In this document: one piece after another, positions 19,937 to 30,108 of the stretch
Numbering within the stretch: the stretch's first letter is position 1
Layout of the letters: each line of letters starts with the position of its first letter
From: Candidatus Poseidoniaceae archaeon
Lineage (GTDB): Archaea; Thermoplasmatota; Poseidoniia; Poseidoniales; Poseidoniaceae
NCBI GenBank assembly: GCA_938084675.1
Contig: CALKGM010000026.1
Location: forward strand, 1-64,000
DNA: 64,000 bases
Reading direction: 5' to 3'
Notes under the pieces: model-generated
The model's database searches: none
Told to the model about the DNA's origin: nothing
What the model saw: the letters and a program-made list of their open reading frames with translations, nothing else
Translations under genes and position numbers: made by a program

Positions 19937-20278
19937 ATGCACCCTCCTGCAGTTGCAGTTTCCCGACTCCTTATGGGGACTGGCATGGGGTTGCTCCTCG
20001 GCGTTGGTTTTGCTATGCAAGATCAACGTTCATCGTTGGATTCAATCAACGCAATCCATGGTTTTGCAATTGTTGCTTTGGTGTGCTTGGTCCTCGGTTG
20101 GCAGCTTTCTAATGGAAAAGGTCCTCTGGCTTCACAATTTTCCAATGAAACCGATGAAGTAATGGCTGCCCGAGTGAAGGATGATATCGAGGATGTACAA
20201 CGGTCAGAAGACGTTAACAATGCCTGGGCTCAACTTGAATCCAAGGTGTTGACCAGCGAATTGAATGAAGAAGAATAA
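19937..20278 (+). CDS. Hypothetical two-TM membrane protein
   Basis: 113-aa ORF with hydrophobic N-terminal hairpin. Confidence 0.5.
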   Translation: MHPPAVAVSRLLMGTGMGLLLGVGFAMQDQRSSLDSINAIHGFAIVALVCLVLGWQLSNGKGPLASQFSNETDEVMAARVKDDIEDVQRSEDVNNAWAQLESKVLTSELNEEE

Positions 20279-20338
20279 CGAAGCCGAAAATCGGTGCATT
20301 CATGAGGGGCCTCCTCATCAGCAAATTGAGGCAGCACT

Positions 20339-20722
20339 ATGAGTGAAATCCCAGAAGACTTGTACTACACCAAAGAACACGAATGGTTGAAACTTGATGG
20401 AGACACCGTCACCATTGGAATTACCGACCACGCTCAAGAAATGCTGACTGATATTGTCTACATTGAACTCCCTGCAGAAGGTGACGTTATGGACGTCATG
20501 GGCGAATTCGCTGTGGTGGAATCTGTCAAATCCGCATCACCGATTTTCGCACCGCTTGCTGGAACCATTACAGCGGTCAACATGGACCTTGATGACACTC
20601 CTGAATTGATGAACACCTCTCCCTATGGCGAGGGTTGGATTGTCAAAATGACACTCGACAACCCGGAAGGTGTTTCCGAACTCATGGACGCTGCTGGTTA
20701 CAAGGCTGAAATCGGCGAGTGA
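20339..20722 (+). CDS. gcvH: Glycine cleavage system H protein
   Basis: YYTKEHEWLKLDGDTVTIGITDHAQEMLTDIVYIELP...VVESVKSASPIFAPLAG lipoyl site. Confidence 0.95.
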   Translation: MSEIPEDLYYTKEHEWLKLDGDTVTIGITDHAQEMLTDIVYIELPAEGDVMDVMGEFAVVESVKSASPIFAPLAGTITAVNMDLDDTPELMNTSPYGEGWIVKMTLDNPEGVSELMDAAGYKAEIGE

Positions 20723-21267
20723 GCCGTTTGAGCACATCTCCCTTTTGGAGCCTCTATGTTGATGGCTCTTGTCTTGGGAATCAAAATGTCGACGCACAAA
20801 CACCTGCAGCCTGGGCCTTAGTGGCTGTCAAAGGCGACTCCGGGTTAGGTCGGGGAACCGGTGAAATTGTTGAGGAGACCTCTGGACGAGTAATCACTGA
20901 CCCTGATGGTGAGGGATTCATTGGTGCTGAAGTAGGCTCAAACAACACAGCAGAGTTGTGTGGGTTTGCAGCGGCTCTCCGTTGGCTTCTCGTAGAAGGG
21001 GGCGAAGAGTCCGCTGTGATTCGTGCCGACTCCCAATATGCAGGCAACCTTGCTAGTGGAGCATGGAAAGCCAAAGCCAACAAAGAGTTGGTTCGCCAAG
21101 TGCAATTGCTTTGGAGAGAAGTTGCAGGTTTACGGCCGCTAACATGGTCGCATGTGAAAGCACACCGAGGTCACCGCTGGAACGAACGTGCTGACCATCT
21201 CGCTCTGCGCAGAGCACAGGGCGAACAACCCGAGCCGCTCACCTTTTGGAAGCCAGGGCAGCGTTAA
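20719..21267 (+). CDS. Ribonuclease HI family protein
   Basis: LYVDGSCLGN...NNTAELCGFAAAL...IRADSQYAGN...WSHVKAHRGHRWNERAD. Confidence 0.85.
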   Translation: MSRLSTSPFWSLYVDGSCLGNQNVDAQTPAAWALVAVKGDSGLGRGTGEIVEETSGRVITDPDGEGFIGAEVGSNNTAELCGFAAALRWLLVEGGEESAVIRADSQYAGNLASGAWKAKANKELVRQVQLLWREVAGLRPLTWSHVKAHRGHRWNERADHLALRRAQGEQPEPLTFWKPGQR

Positions 21268-22127
21268 TCGTTCAAACGCTCTTGAAGCCAGTTGAGCATA
21301 GCTTCCGAATATTCTGGCCGGCGTAGTGCATGGTCAACTTGGGCCTTAAGCCACGAAAGTGGAGCGCCTGAATCATACCATTGCATTTTATCCAGAAGAA
21401 CGCCATGGAGCGTTCCTTCATTCATCCAATGCTCTTGTAGGGCAATGGTTTGTAAATCCCCACACCGTTCAAAAGAATACTCTTCCAACAGGGCTTCGGT
21501 TGTGTCTGGAAATACGTATCGACCGCACAATGCCATACGACTTGGTGCGGTAGCCAGAGTTGGTTTCTCAACCATTCCAGTGATGGTGTCCTCAGTCATG
21601 GAAACAATCCCATAGAGGCTCACTTGGTCCTCTGGAACTTCCATCAATCCAACGGTGGCTTGACCGTGCTGATTGAATTGTTCAACCAACTGCTTTGAAG
21701 CAGTAGAGGGGGTGAACGCCGTTGTTGGGCTGTGGGTGTCCATGAGAACATTATCCCCAAGCAAAACCAGCATGGGCCCTTCAACAGCATGAAGAGCACA
21801 CTGTAGTGCATTTCCAATGCCCTTGGCTTCATGCTGAATGTGAGTGAACACCTCAATGTCTTTGGTGATGTTGAAGAGCGTTTCATCAAGTTCGGGTCTC
21901 ATTGATGCTAGGTCAGAACGATCGGCAAGAAAACCTCCGAGGTTTTTTCGGGGAGAGAGGATGATGTGAAGGCGAGTTGCTCCAGCATTCTTGGCTTCCA
22001 TAACCAAATGGGTGAGCAATGGGACATCAATAAGTGGAAGCGTTTCCTTGGGTTGAATTGCACTTACTGGGAACATCCGAGTGCCTAATCCCCCAGCTAC
22101 AATCACGGCGTCACGAACTTGCTGCAT
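21264..22127 (-). CDS. galU: UTP--glucose-1-phosphate uridylyltransferase
   Basis: DAVIVAGGLGTRMFPVSAIQPKETLPLIDVPLLTHLVMEAKNAG; start MQQVRDAV rather than longer ORF. Confidence 0.85.
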   Translation of the reverse strand: MQQVRDAVIVAGGLGTRMFPVSAIQPKETLPLIDVPLLTHLVMEAKNAGATRLHIILSPRKNLGGFLADRSDLASMRPELDETLFNITKDIEVFTHIQHEAKGIGNALQCALHAVEGPMLVLLGDNVLMDTHSPTTAFTPSTASKQLVEQFNQHGQATVGLMEVPEDQVSLYGIVSMTEDTITGMVEKPTLATAPSRMALCGRYVFPDTTEALLEEYSFERCGDLQTIALQEHWMNEGTLHGVLLDKMQWYDSGAPLSWLKAQVDHALRRPEYSEAMLNWLQERLND

Positions 22128-22179
22128 AGTACTGCGACAAAGGCACAGGCTTTCAAGCGTGGCCCACCACGCAGGAAGC

Positions 22180-22599
22180 ATGGAGGCAAAAGCCGTCTCA
22201 ATTTCCCTTGCGGTGGTAGGAGCGGTACTTGTGGTACAGACCTTCTTCAATGTTGCACCTTCAGGGCCGTGGGATTCCGCATCATTTAGCCGCGGTGTTC
22301 TCGGATTAGCGGGTCTTTCCTGTTTGTATCTTGCTTGGTATGAGCGCACATTTGGCCGATTTGGGATTGCGCCGACTGTTAACAGATGGGAGAATCCCGA
22401 AGACACATGGTTGTCAGTCGTTGTTTTCGGCCTGGCTTGTCTGGTCATGACTCGCTTGCTCTCGTTATTTGATGCGGATGGAGTTGCTCCAGAGCCAGCT
22501 GGATTGATTCTTGCCCTCATAGGGTCACTTGCGCTGTTTAACGGATGTTATGTTTGGTCGATTACCAAAGGACCTCTTGCTCTTGATGAAGAAGAGTAA
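22180..22599 (+). CDS. Hypothetical multi-TM membrane protein
   Basis: MEAKAVSISLAVVGAVLVVQTFF...; 4 hydrophobic segments. Confidence 0.5.
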   Translation: MEAKAVSISLAVVGAVLVVQTFFNVAPSGPWDSASFSRGVLGLAGLSCLYLAWYERTFGRFGIAPTVNRWENPEDTWLSVVVFGLACLVMTRLLSLFDADGVAPEPAGLILALIGSLALFNGCYVWSITKGPLALDEEE

Positions 22600-24087
22600 T
22601 CAGTCAAGGAAGCCAAGTTCTTGGTCAAGGAAATCAAGTGCATCTCCTAATTCAGGGAGCTCTCCCGGCTCTTCCAATGTTGACTGGGGAAGAGGCTTCT
22701 GTATTGTGGTTGGATGTGAGCCGCCTTCGGACAGCCATGTCTTCCATGATTCGCAACGCTCTGGGCGACGGAGAGTAAGGATTTCCCAAAGCGGTTCAAG
22801 GTCAGCGTTTTGCTCGTGAAGTCCTGTTATTCGCTGGGCAAATTGTTCGGAATCAACCTCTTCCATACGGATGAGTAGTTCTCGTAGTCGGGTTCGGACG
22901 ACTTCGTCACCGTCACACCAAAGTTGGTGAAGAAGTCCTCGAGCATCGGTCGAGTCATACTCGATGTACTCCCGAAGGTTTGGAACGAGATTCCTTCGAA
23001 CAACAGCCAATGGGTGGTGTGCAAGTGATGCTAAACGGTCTGCCCATTGTGCCTTGTCAAGATACTTCAAATCTCCAACAGTTGCACTTGCTGCGGCCAA
23101 TACACTCTCATCTTCGGAGTCGAGCATGTCATTGAGAAACGGGATGGCGTCTTCACCAAGTCGGCGGAATAATCGGGTCAACACGTCGGCTAAACCGCGC
23201 TGAACCAATGGCTCATCTCTAGCATGAAGTCGTTGGGTGAGTTCAAGGCCAAAGTCGCGGTCGGCTTCAACGGATTTTGCAAGACAAAGCGTTACTTGGG
23301 CTGCGATTTCAGGGTCTTCATCTGCTGCCCGCCTCAGTAGAATTTCCTTGAGGCCTAACGGTTCAATCAGGGGTTTTCGTTCCATCAACAGCCGAATCCA
23401 TTGCATCAAAAGCAGGCGGCGTGGGGAATCGCTGTTTTCCAGACGTTCAAGAAGCCAAACTGCCGCCTCAACACCTTGTGTGTGAGCCACGACGACCGTT
23501 GACATTCGCGGGACAACTGCGGTAGGATTCCAATCCATGTGCTGCGGTCCAGCGTCGGGCTGAGTATGCCATGTCCCTGGGCGCTCGGCGAGTGCGATGG
23601 ATTCTACGAGGTGGTATCCTTGGTGAACCGGTTGACCGTGAGGTACCGTTGAAAGCCCGTTAAGCAAAGCGATACTAAGCCACCAGCGGTCCGTATTTGG
23701 TGCATGCGGGTCAAACGCTTGAGCCAGCCAGTCGGTAGCGATGCAAAACAAAAGACGGTTTGATACTTCGCTCATACGACGTTTTAGCCACCGCTCGTGA
23801 ATCTCGAAAGGATCATCACTGAGGTTCATTCTGTGGGGTACGATCAGGTCTACTACGGAATTAAGATGACGGTCAAACATGCCCCGGTCAACGTTGAGGA
23901 TTCCAAGTCCTTGTTCAAACAACACATGAGGCGATGTTGGGGCAAGAGCCGGGAAGTCTGGGTCGCTCATTGGCGGAGAAGGAAGGGGCCAAGCAATGGT
24001 GCCCCGTTCCAGTGCTTCAACCAAACCGGTTGCCACAAGTTCAAACGCTTCGTTTGAAATCTTCTTACGAATCTTGCTCACGCACAA
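22600..24087 (-). CDS. HEAT-repeat-like helical protein
   Basis: Repeated EDPEIAAQVTLCLAKSVE / DSEDESVLAAASATVGDLKYL / HHPLAVVRRNLVPNLREY helices. Confidence 0.55.
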   Translation of the reverse strand: MCVSKIRKKISNEAFELVATGLVEALERGTIAWPLPSPPMSDPDFPALAPTSPHVLFEQGLGILNVDRGMFDRHLNSVVDLIVPHRMNLSDDPFEIHERWLKRRMSEVSNRLLFCIATDWLAQAFDPHAPNTDRWWLSIALLNGLSTVPHGQPVHQGYHLVESIALAERPGTWHTQPDAGPQHMDWNPTAVVPRMSTVVVAHTQGVEAAVWLLERLENSDSPRRLLLMQWIRLLMERKPLIEPLGLKEILLRRAADEDPEIAAQVTLCLAKSVEADRDFGLELTQRLHARDEPLVQRGLADVLTRLFRRLGEDAIPFLNDMLDSEDESVLAAASATVGDLKYLDKAQWADRLASLAHHPLAVVRRNLVPNLREYIEYDSTDARGLLHQLWCDGDEVVRTRLRELLIRMEEVDSEQFAQRITGLHEQNADLEPLWEILTLRRPERCESWKTWLSEGGSHPTTIQKPLPQSTLEEPGELPELGDALDFLDQELGFLD

Positions 24088-24120
24088 CCCCTCCTAACAC
24101 GGTTCCAAAGGATGCAACCC

Positions 24121-25056
24121 TCAAATGTCAAGCTCAATGTTGAGGTTTTGAATGAGTTCTTTGTATCGGTTACGAATGGTGACTTCTGTAACTCCAGCAA
24201 CTTCAGCGACTTCACGTTGAGTTCTGCGCTTTCCACACAAAACTGATGCGATGTAGATAATGGATGCTGCAATTCCTGTCGGCCCTCGGCCACTGGTCAA
24301 TTCTTTTTCTTGAGCCGCCTTGATGAGTTCGTATGCTTTGGCCTCAACTTCTGCATCCAAACCAAGTCCTGAACAGAATCGGGAAATATAATCTTCAGGT
24401 CCTGTTGGCATGATTTTCATCTTGAGTTCTCGGACCATGAATCGGTATGTTCGGCCAATTTCTTTTCGGCCAGTACGAGATGCTTGTCCAATCTCATCGA
24501 GTGTTCGTGGGACTCCACATTGTCGGCAAGCTGCGTAGAGCGATGCTGCTGCAACCCCTTCGATAGAACGGCCCCGAATCAAACGCTTGTCAACTGCTTT
24601 CTTGTAGTTAACAGCCGCAGCCTCACGAACGGATTTCGGAAGTTCAAGACGGCTAGCCATTCGGTCCAATTCTGCAAGAGCCATAGCCAAGTTGCGCTCT
24701 GTAGCGTTGCTGACTCTGCTTCGCTTCTGCCACTTTCGCATGCGGTAAAATTGAGAGCGGTAACGGGAATTGATCGTCTTTCCAGAATAATCCTTGTTTT
24801 GCCAGTCAATGTCTGTTGAGAGACCTTTGTCGTGGAGCATAACCGTCATTGGCGCACCGGTACGAGCACGCTGGTCGCCTTGCTCGGGTGAAAAGACACG
24901 CCATTCTGCACCTTGGTCGATAACGTTGTCTTCCAACACCAATCCACAGTCGTCGCAAACAACTTCGCCACGTGTTTCGTCTCTCGATAGTGAACGACTT
25001 CCGCAGTCGCTGCACTTGACAATATCTTCTACTTGCTGATCATCCATATGTTCCAC
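24121..25056 (-). CDS. tfb: Transcription initiation factor IIB
   Basis: Zn ribbon [42 protein letters not shown] plus two cyclin repeats. Confidence 0.95.
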   Translation of the reverse strand: MEHMDDQQVEDIVKCSDCGSRSLSRDETRGEVVCDDCGLVLEDNVIDQGAEWRVFSPEQGDQRARTGAPMTVMLHDKGLSTDIDWQNKDYSGKTINSRYRSQFYRMRKWQKRSRVSNATERNLAMALAELDRMASRLELPKSVREAAAVNYKKAVDKRLIRGRSIEGVAAASLYAACRQCGVPRTLDEIGQASRTGRKEIGRTYRFMVRELKMKIMPTGPEDYISRFCSGLGLDAEVEAKAYELIKAAQEKELTSGRGPTGIAASIIYIASVLCGKRRTQREVAEVAGVTEVTIRNRYKELIQNLNIELDI

Positions 25057-25223
25057 TCCAACCCACTAAACTAGTGAATCTATATAAGGCCTTTTGGGTT
25101 TCGTATTTAAATTTTATGGAATGGAATCTCTTCCCTTTTTGGGCTTGTCAAATTATTAGAGCCGAAAGTTCTGATTATTAACGATTCAATAACGGTTATC
25201 ATCTACACCGCTGTGGGGAAAAC

Positions 25224-25382
25224 ATGAACCGAAGAACCTCTCAAAATCAGAGAAAAGTTCGACTGCCAAATATACTTCGCCGCCAGCCTAAGAAAGCCGT
25301 CGCGGAAGAAAACACCCAAGAGGTCGCTGCTAAAGCTGATGACCCTTCTTGCCAGACACGTGGCTGCGGCTGTGGAAATTGA
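25224..25382 (+). CDS. Small basic protein with Cys-rich C-terminus (52 aa)
   Basis: MNRRTSQNQRKVRLPNILRRQPKKAVAEENTQEVAAKADDPSCQTRGCGCGN; not in supplied ORF track; divergent from tfb. Confidence 0.45.
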   Translation: MNRRTSQNQRKVRLPNILRRQPKKAVAEENTQEVAAKADDPSCQTRGCGCGN

Positions 25383-25504
25383 GGGCGAACTCAATCTTCA
25401 TTCGCTCAATGTGAGCACTCGGAAGACCCATTGCTACCGTTTCCACGCGCCCTGATACAGTGGGAATACAGGTGGCCGATACAGACGCTACTGTCGCGGA
25501 TGAG

Positions 25505-27655
25505 TCAGGAATGCACGGCTCGTAATCGGACGTAATGAACTCCAGAGGCGCCCCCATGCCCGTATTCTGAGGGGCTAAATGTGAACGATTCGTCCACAGT
25601 GGCTGGCAGTCCATCCTTATCAGCCAAAGGGCCGCTATGGGCAAACGAGGTTCCATTCCATGAAGCTGCATAGAATCTGTCGTCCGCCCTGAGGTCTTCG
25701 ATTGTTCCGTATTCCAGGTCAATTGCAGCATCTGGCCAAGCGTCAAATCTGAACACTGCGATATCGATTTCAATCGAAGTTGCATTCAATAAAGAAGGAC
25801 TCAGTGTTACATTATCATCATAGTGTCTTACCACTAAGAGGTCGTTGCGAATAAGGTCCGTTGTACCAACTTTATGCCCGTGCCATTGGTCGTTAACGGT
25901 GACAAAGGGTTCAATCAAAAGATCGCTCGGCTGGTACTCACCCGCAGTATCGTCAAACTCCCAAAGCACCATCCATCCTGTCGCCTCACTTAATCCGATA
26001 ACAGGAACCAACCAGGGTGCTTCAATGCACAACGTGACGTCTCGGGCACAGGGTTCTGGACTTCCACGATTTCTTGTGATGATGTGGCTTACCTCACGGT
26101 CACTCATCCAAGAACGAAGAGCGTCCAATGCATGAGGTGGTTCCTTCGAGTCTTCTTTGCTAAGCCATTTTATTTGGAGGTCTTTTGACGATGCAACAAG
26201 CGTTGCATCCTCTGGTACTTCATCCGCGATTGAGCGTAGCATGTCCACCCATTCATACGTCCTAGAGTGATAGTCATCGGTCTCGATAAGATGATTCGCA
26301 AATGGCGCAACCATTGTCAACACGACTACCAGCACACATAATGCCGGGCGGGCTGCTGAATCAAAACGAGTTTTCGTGGCATCTATCACCGTTGGTTTAT
26401 CTCCATCTCTTTCCGATGCGCCAATACTAAATTCGGGTTGTGGGTTAATCAATTGGCTCGTCCAAGTTATGAACGGGTCAAACGAACGGGCTGCAAGTGC
26501 ACAGAACAACGGAATCACCAAAATCATGTATCGCGCCTCTCCGTATCCGAGAAGCAAACTGTAGATCATGATGTGAGGGATGGTGATGGCTGAAACTACA
26601 GCAAGTTGGCTCCATTTTTTATCCCGAATGAGCAGGATAACACCTAACAGAGCAAGGAACCAAATTCCCTCTGAAAGAAGGTCGAATCGAAAATCTAAAT
26701 ATCCGAAAACAGAAAAGTTCTCTGCCGACCATCCAACGCCTTCAACCGGGTCCAGTGCACGGTCGACGGGCGCATTGATTTGTGGCCGCAACGATGCCAA
26801 TAGGTCACCTGTTTCCATCCAATCATTGAGCATGAAGGGAAGTACGGCAAATGACCAAGCAAGAATGAACCATATCATTGGCTTTATTTTTCGAGCCATT
26901 AATCCTGTAAATCCAAGAACGCCCAACAGATACGTGAATGAATATCTCGCCAAGGCCACTCCTCCCGATGAAAAACCAATGAAGAGCATCAAGATTGCTG
27001 AAGGCTTTTTCCAGTCAATATGCAATAAGAGATTCATGGCTGTAGTTGCCAGCATAGCCGCGAAAATTCCATGATAATATTTTGGGCCCCAGTCAATCAC
27101 AATGGGTGAAGTAATCGCTGCAACTGCAAATAGCGTAGCTGGCACTGTTGAAGCCCCGAGTCGTTTACCTAGAACGTAAGTCTGTAAGCCAAAAAGCAAC
27201 ACGATGCCTCGCATCAAAACCAGTGATAGTGACCCACCTTCATCAAAAGCAAGCGTTGAACTGAGCAAGACTGGCAATAATGGTGGCCTGAAAATGCGGT
27301 TACTGAAGGCCTCAAAATCCAAAATATCCGCATAGGTCGAAGCCTGTACAATATGGTACGCGCCGTCGTAGTGTACGGGATAACTTGTTGCAGGTCGAAG
27401 AAGCTCACAGAGAACGGTGATGGCAACAAGGGTAAGAAGCACCAAGTGAGAAGAGGTTGACTTGCTTGATGCTCCTGGAGCGAACCGTTGTGTGATGGAG
27501 TAACTAAGCGGCAACAAGAGCAGACAAGAAAGAATCGATGATTTGTACCCAAGGAGAATGAGATTCAGTTGCAACCATCCGAAAATCAGCACCACTATTG
27601 GGGCAAACAGAAACCACCGCTCAAAAGCGTCAACATCAATTGACTCCTTCTCCAT
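25505..27655 (-). CDS. Multi-TM glycosyltransferase-like protein (GT39/dolichyl-P-mannose mannosyltransferase-like)
   Basis: ~10+ TM helices, VHYDGAYHIVQASTYADILDFEAFSNRIFRPPLLPVLLS resembles GT-C first loop. Confidence 0.6.
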   Translation of the reverse strand: MEKESIDVDAFERWFLFAPIVVLIFGWLQLNLILLGYKSSILSCLLLLPLSYSITQRFAPGASSKSTSSHLVLLTLVAITVLCELLRPATSYPVHYDGAYHIVQASTYADILDFEAFSNRIFRPPLLPVLLSSTLAFDEGGSLSLVLMRGIVLLFGLQTYVLGKRLGASTVPATLFAVAAITSPIVIDWGPKYYHGIFAAMLATTAMNLLLHIDWKKPSAILMLFIGFSSGGVALARYSFTYLLGVLGFTGLMARKIKPMIWFILAWSFAVLPFMLNDWMETGDLLASLRPQINAPVDRALDPVEGVGWSAENFSVFGYLDFRFDLLSEGIWFLALLGVILLIRDKKWSQLAVVSAITIPHIMIYSLLLGYGEARYMILVIPLFCALAARSFDPFITWTSQLINPQPEFSIGASERDGDKPTVIDATKTRFDSAARPALCVLVVVLTMVAPFANHLIETDDYHSRTYEWVDMLRSIADEVPEDATLVASSKDLQIKWLSKEDSKEPPHALDALRSWMSDREVSHIITRNRGSPEPCARDVTLCIEAPWLVPVIGLSEATGWMVLWEFDDTAGEYQPSDLLIEPFVTVNDQWHGHKVGTTDLIRNDLLVVRHYDDNVTLSPSLLNATSIEIDIAVFRFDAWPDAAIDLEYGTIEDLRADDRFYAASWNGTSFAHSGPLADKDGLPATVDESFTFSPSEYGHGGASGVHYVRLRAVHS

Positions 27656-27870
27656 GATTGACAAGGCATTGAAGTGGGGTTGTTGTTCTTGTGGTTCTAA
27701 ACGCAAACAAGGTAACCTTTCAGTCCACACCTTGGCTGCTCAATGCAGTTCATTCCCAAACCGATTCATGACATGTCTGTGGGAACCCATTCCAATGTGA
27801 TAGTTCAGCCACGACTTGGTGTCGTGCCGGCAACTGCCTCGTTTATGACTGCCCCGAGGGTGGATAGGCC

Positions 27871-28305
27871 ATGGACTGGAAAAAACATATTCGCACGGGC
27901 TCAAAAGCAGCAGGGGCTATGGCAGCCATCAATCTCCTGATTCTTGGATTTTTGATGGTTATTGGCTACACCACCACCCCACTTGACCCAAGAGGAGTTG
28001 AGATCCCAATTGTTGCTTTTGCAATTGCAACGGTGATCGGCGGAGGAATCGTTCCTGGCCTGGTTGGTACAGTGACTTGGGTGAAGGTTAACGAACGCTG
28101 GAGTGAGCAATCACGAATTCTGTTTACACTTCTTGCACTTGCACTTGCTTCATTCAGGACGCTTCCATTCACAAATCCGAGAGTCCCAACAGGTGATGCA
28201 TATGTTTTGACTGCTGTACTCCATTTCTCCACAGCAATCCTTGGGAGTTGGTTTATTCCTTCCTTCTCAAATGCTGAAACGTCCACCGGGGACGAAGGAT
28301 TTTGA
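27871..28305 (+). CDS. Hypothetical multi-TM membrane protein
   Basis: 144-aa ORF with 4 hydrophobic segments. Confidence 0.5.
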   Translation: MDWKKHIRTGSKAAGAMAAINLLILGFLMVIGYTTTPLDPRGVEIPIVAFAIATVIGGGIVPGLVGTVTWVKVNERWSEQSRILFTLLALALASFRTLPFTNPRVPTGDAYVLTAVLHFSTAILGSWFIPSFSNAETSTGDEGF

Positions 28306-28359
28306 GACAGCGGCTTCGTTCCGATGGTTCGCTTCAGTTGCTGACTTTCAACACCCGAC

Positions 28360-29370
28360 TTAGGAAACGATAGGAAGGTGTTTCACAGAAGGGGCTATTC
28401 CCAAGTCGTCTGGGAAGAACATGGTTGGTTCTGGTACAGGAATTGGAGATATTTCTCGTCCAACCAGAGCGACACGGCTAGGGCGGGAGTCAGAAAGAAC
28501 CTCGCGGTTTGTAAGTGGGGCGATTTTGTTAGAGAAGTCCATGATATCGTCGTGGCTCGGCATGTTCTCCATCGACAAATTTTCCCGACTGTGTCCGACG
28601 AAGACGTAGCCTTTGTTTTCAATAAAGTCCGGGTCAGCACGATTGTCCAATGCGGCAAATTGGGAGATGTGTTCATCGCTCATATTGATCCCTTTCATCA
28701 GCGTGTGGCGGCATACGATTCGCGTGTCCAGAGAGGGGAGTAAGTCGATGGTCTTCTCGAATTGTTCCCATGCGCCGTGGTTGTATTTTGGTCGGCAAAC
28801 ATCGTCAAACACCTGCTTGTTTGGAGCATCAACCGAAACATAGAGTTGGGTTGGGAGGGTATCTAATTTTTCAAGAACCTTCGGCAGGGTTCCATTGGTT
28901 ACCAGCATGGTTGTCATTCCATGTTTGTGGCACAAATCCATATATTCTGAAAGGCGGGTGTAAAGGGTTGGCTCTCCATTAAGTGAAATTGCAACGTGTT
29001 TTGGGTTTTGGGCATCAAGCCACTTTTCACGAGGCACTTTTGGATTACCTCCAAAGCCAGAAAGAAGGCGACGCTGGGCGCGTACGGATTCGTAGAGCAA
29101 ATCAAGAGGGTCTTGGTCTGTGAGTTCGAGCGTGTCCATGTGGGGTTCTCGCCAACAGTACGTGCAAGCGAGATTGCACTGGTCGACAACTGGAGACATT
29201 TGCATGCAATTATGGCTTTCAACACCGTAGAATTTTCCCTTGTAACACTGTCGGTCACGAAGCAGAGATTCTTTGGTCCAGTGGCAGGTTTTCACACCGC
29301 CATGTTCGCCAACAATGTGGTAGCGTTGTTTCTGTAATTTGGCCTTGAGTTGTGGGTCCATTCCTGCCAT
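28360..29370 (-). CDS. taw1: tRNA 4-demethylwyosine synthase (TYW1/Taw1), radical SAM
   Basis: CNLACTYCWREP radical SAM CxxxCxxC; CHWTKESLLRDRQCYKGKFYGVESHNCMQMSP. Confidence 0.92.
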   Translation of the reverse strand: MAGMDPQLKAKLQKQRYHIVGEHGGVKTCHWTKESLLRDRQCYKGKFYGVESHNCMQMSPVVDQCNLACTYCWREPHMDTLELTDQDPLDLLYESVRAQRRLLSGFGGNPKVPREKWLDAQNPKHVAISLNGEPTLYTRLSEYMDLCHKHGMTTMLVTNGTLPKVLEKLDTLPTQLYVSVDAPNKQVFDDVCRPKYNHGAWEQFEKTIDLLPSLDTRIVCRHTLMKGINMSDEHISQFAALDNRADPDFIENKGYVFVGHSRENLSMENMPSHDDIMDFSNKIAPLTNREVLSDSRPSRVALVGREISPIPVPEPTMFFPDDLGIAPSVKHLPIVS

Positions 29371-29507
29371 GCAATCACACCCTTAGCCGTAATCCTCTGT
29401 TGGGCATTTGCCCGGTAGGGAGCGGCTCGGATGATGACTCGTCAGGTTTCAATGATATCAAAGCCTCGTTGAGATAATGACTTTAATTTGGGCCTCTGTG
29501 GAGAACT

Positions 29508-30014
29508 ATGGGGTTGTTTGATTCAAAGGGGTCCACCCTGAAGTTTTTGCTTCAATACCTCATCGGTTTCCTTGCGTTTTGGGGAGGATTAGCTGCTGTC
29601 TTCCTCTTCTTCAACAACTCAGATTCAGTTGTCATAAACGCTGACGGGGAAGTTCACCTTGGAGCGCCAGAGACCTATTTCCAAATCATGTATGTCATTG
29701 GACCAGCAATACTTTGCATTAGTATGATTCTTAGTTCAATACTGGTTGGTTTAATGACTGGGGTTCGGAAGGGTGCTGAAGCCATGTTCATCGGAATTGC
29801 CTGTACGCTTCTCGTTGGTTTTTTTGTGACCAGCATGATCTCTGGTGCGCTGGACAACAATTTCTACGACGCCACGGGAACATTCGGCCTGATTGAAATT
29901 CCCTCTGAAGCAACATATGCATCCAACCTCTTCATAGGAAACCTCATGCTTTGGGCTAATTTTCTATTAGAAGTTATTCGCTTTAAACCCGAGAAGGTGT
30001 TAGTGGAATTGTGA
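29508..30014 (+). CDS. Hypothetical multi-TM membrane protein
   Basis: 168-aa ORF with 4 hydrophobic segments. Confidence 0.5.
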   Translation: MGLFDSKGSTLKFLLQYLIGFLAFWGGLAAVFLFFNNSDSVVINADGEVHLGAPETYFQIMYVIGPAILCISMILSSILVGLMTGVRKGAEAMFIGIACTLLVGFFVTSMISGALDNNFYDATGTFGLIEIPSEATYASNLFIGNLMLWANFLLEVIRFKPEKVLVEL

Positions 30015-30108
30015 AATACGCTCTACTTTGGAGCATTGAACAACCCGTTCTTGAAGATTTAACGCTCCAAACTATGTCGGAAATAAATCATTGGCCTTTT
30101 CCCGAAGT

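Noticed and set aside
22128-22520. N-terminal extension of the galU ORF
   Set aside because: Low-complexity extension antisense to the TM-protein ORF at 22180-22599; MQQVRDAVIVAGG is the expected start
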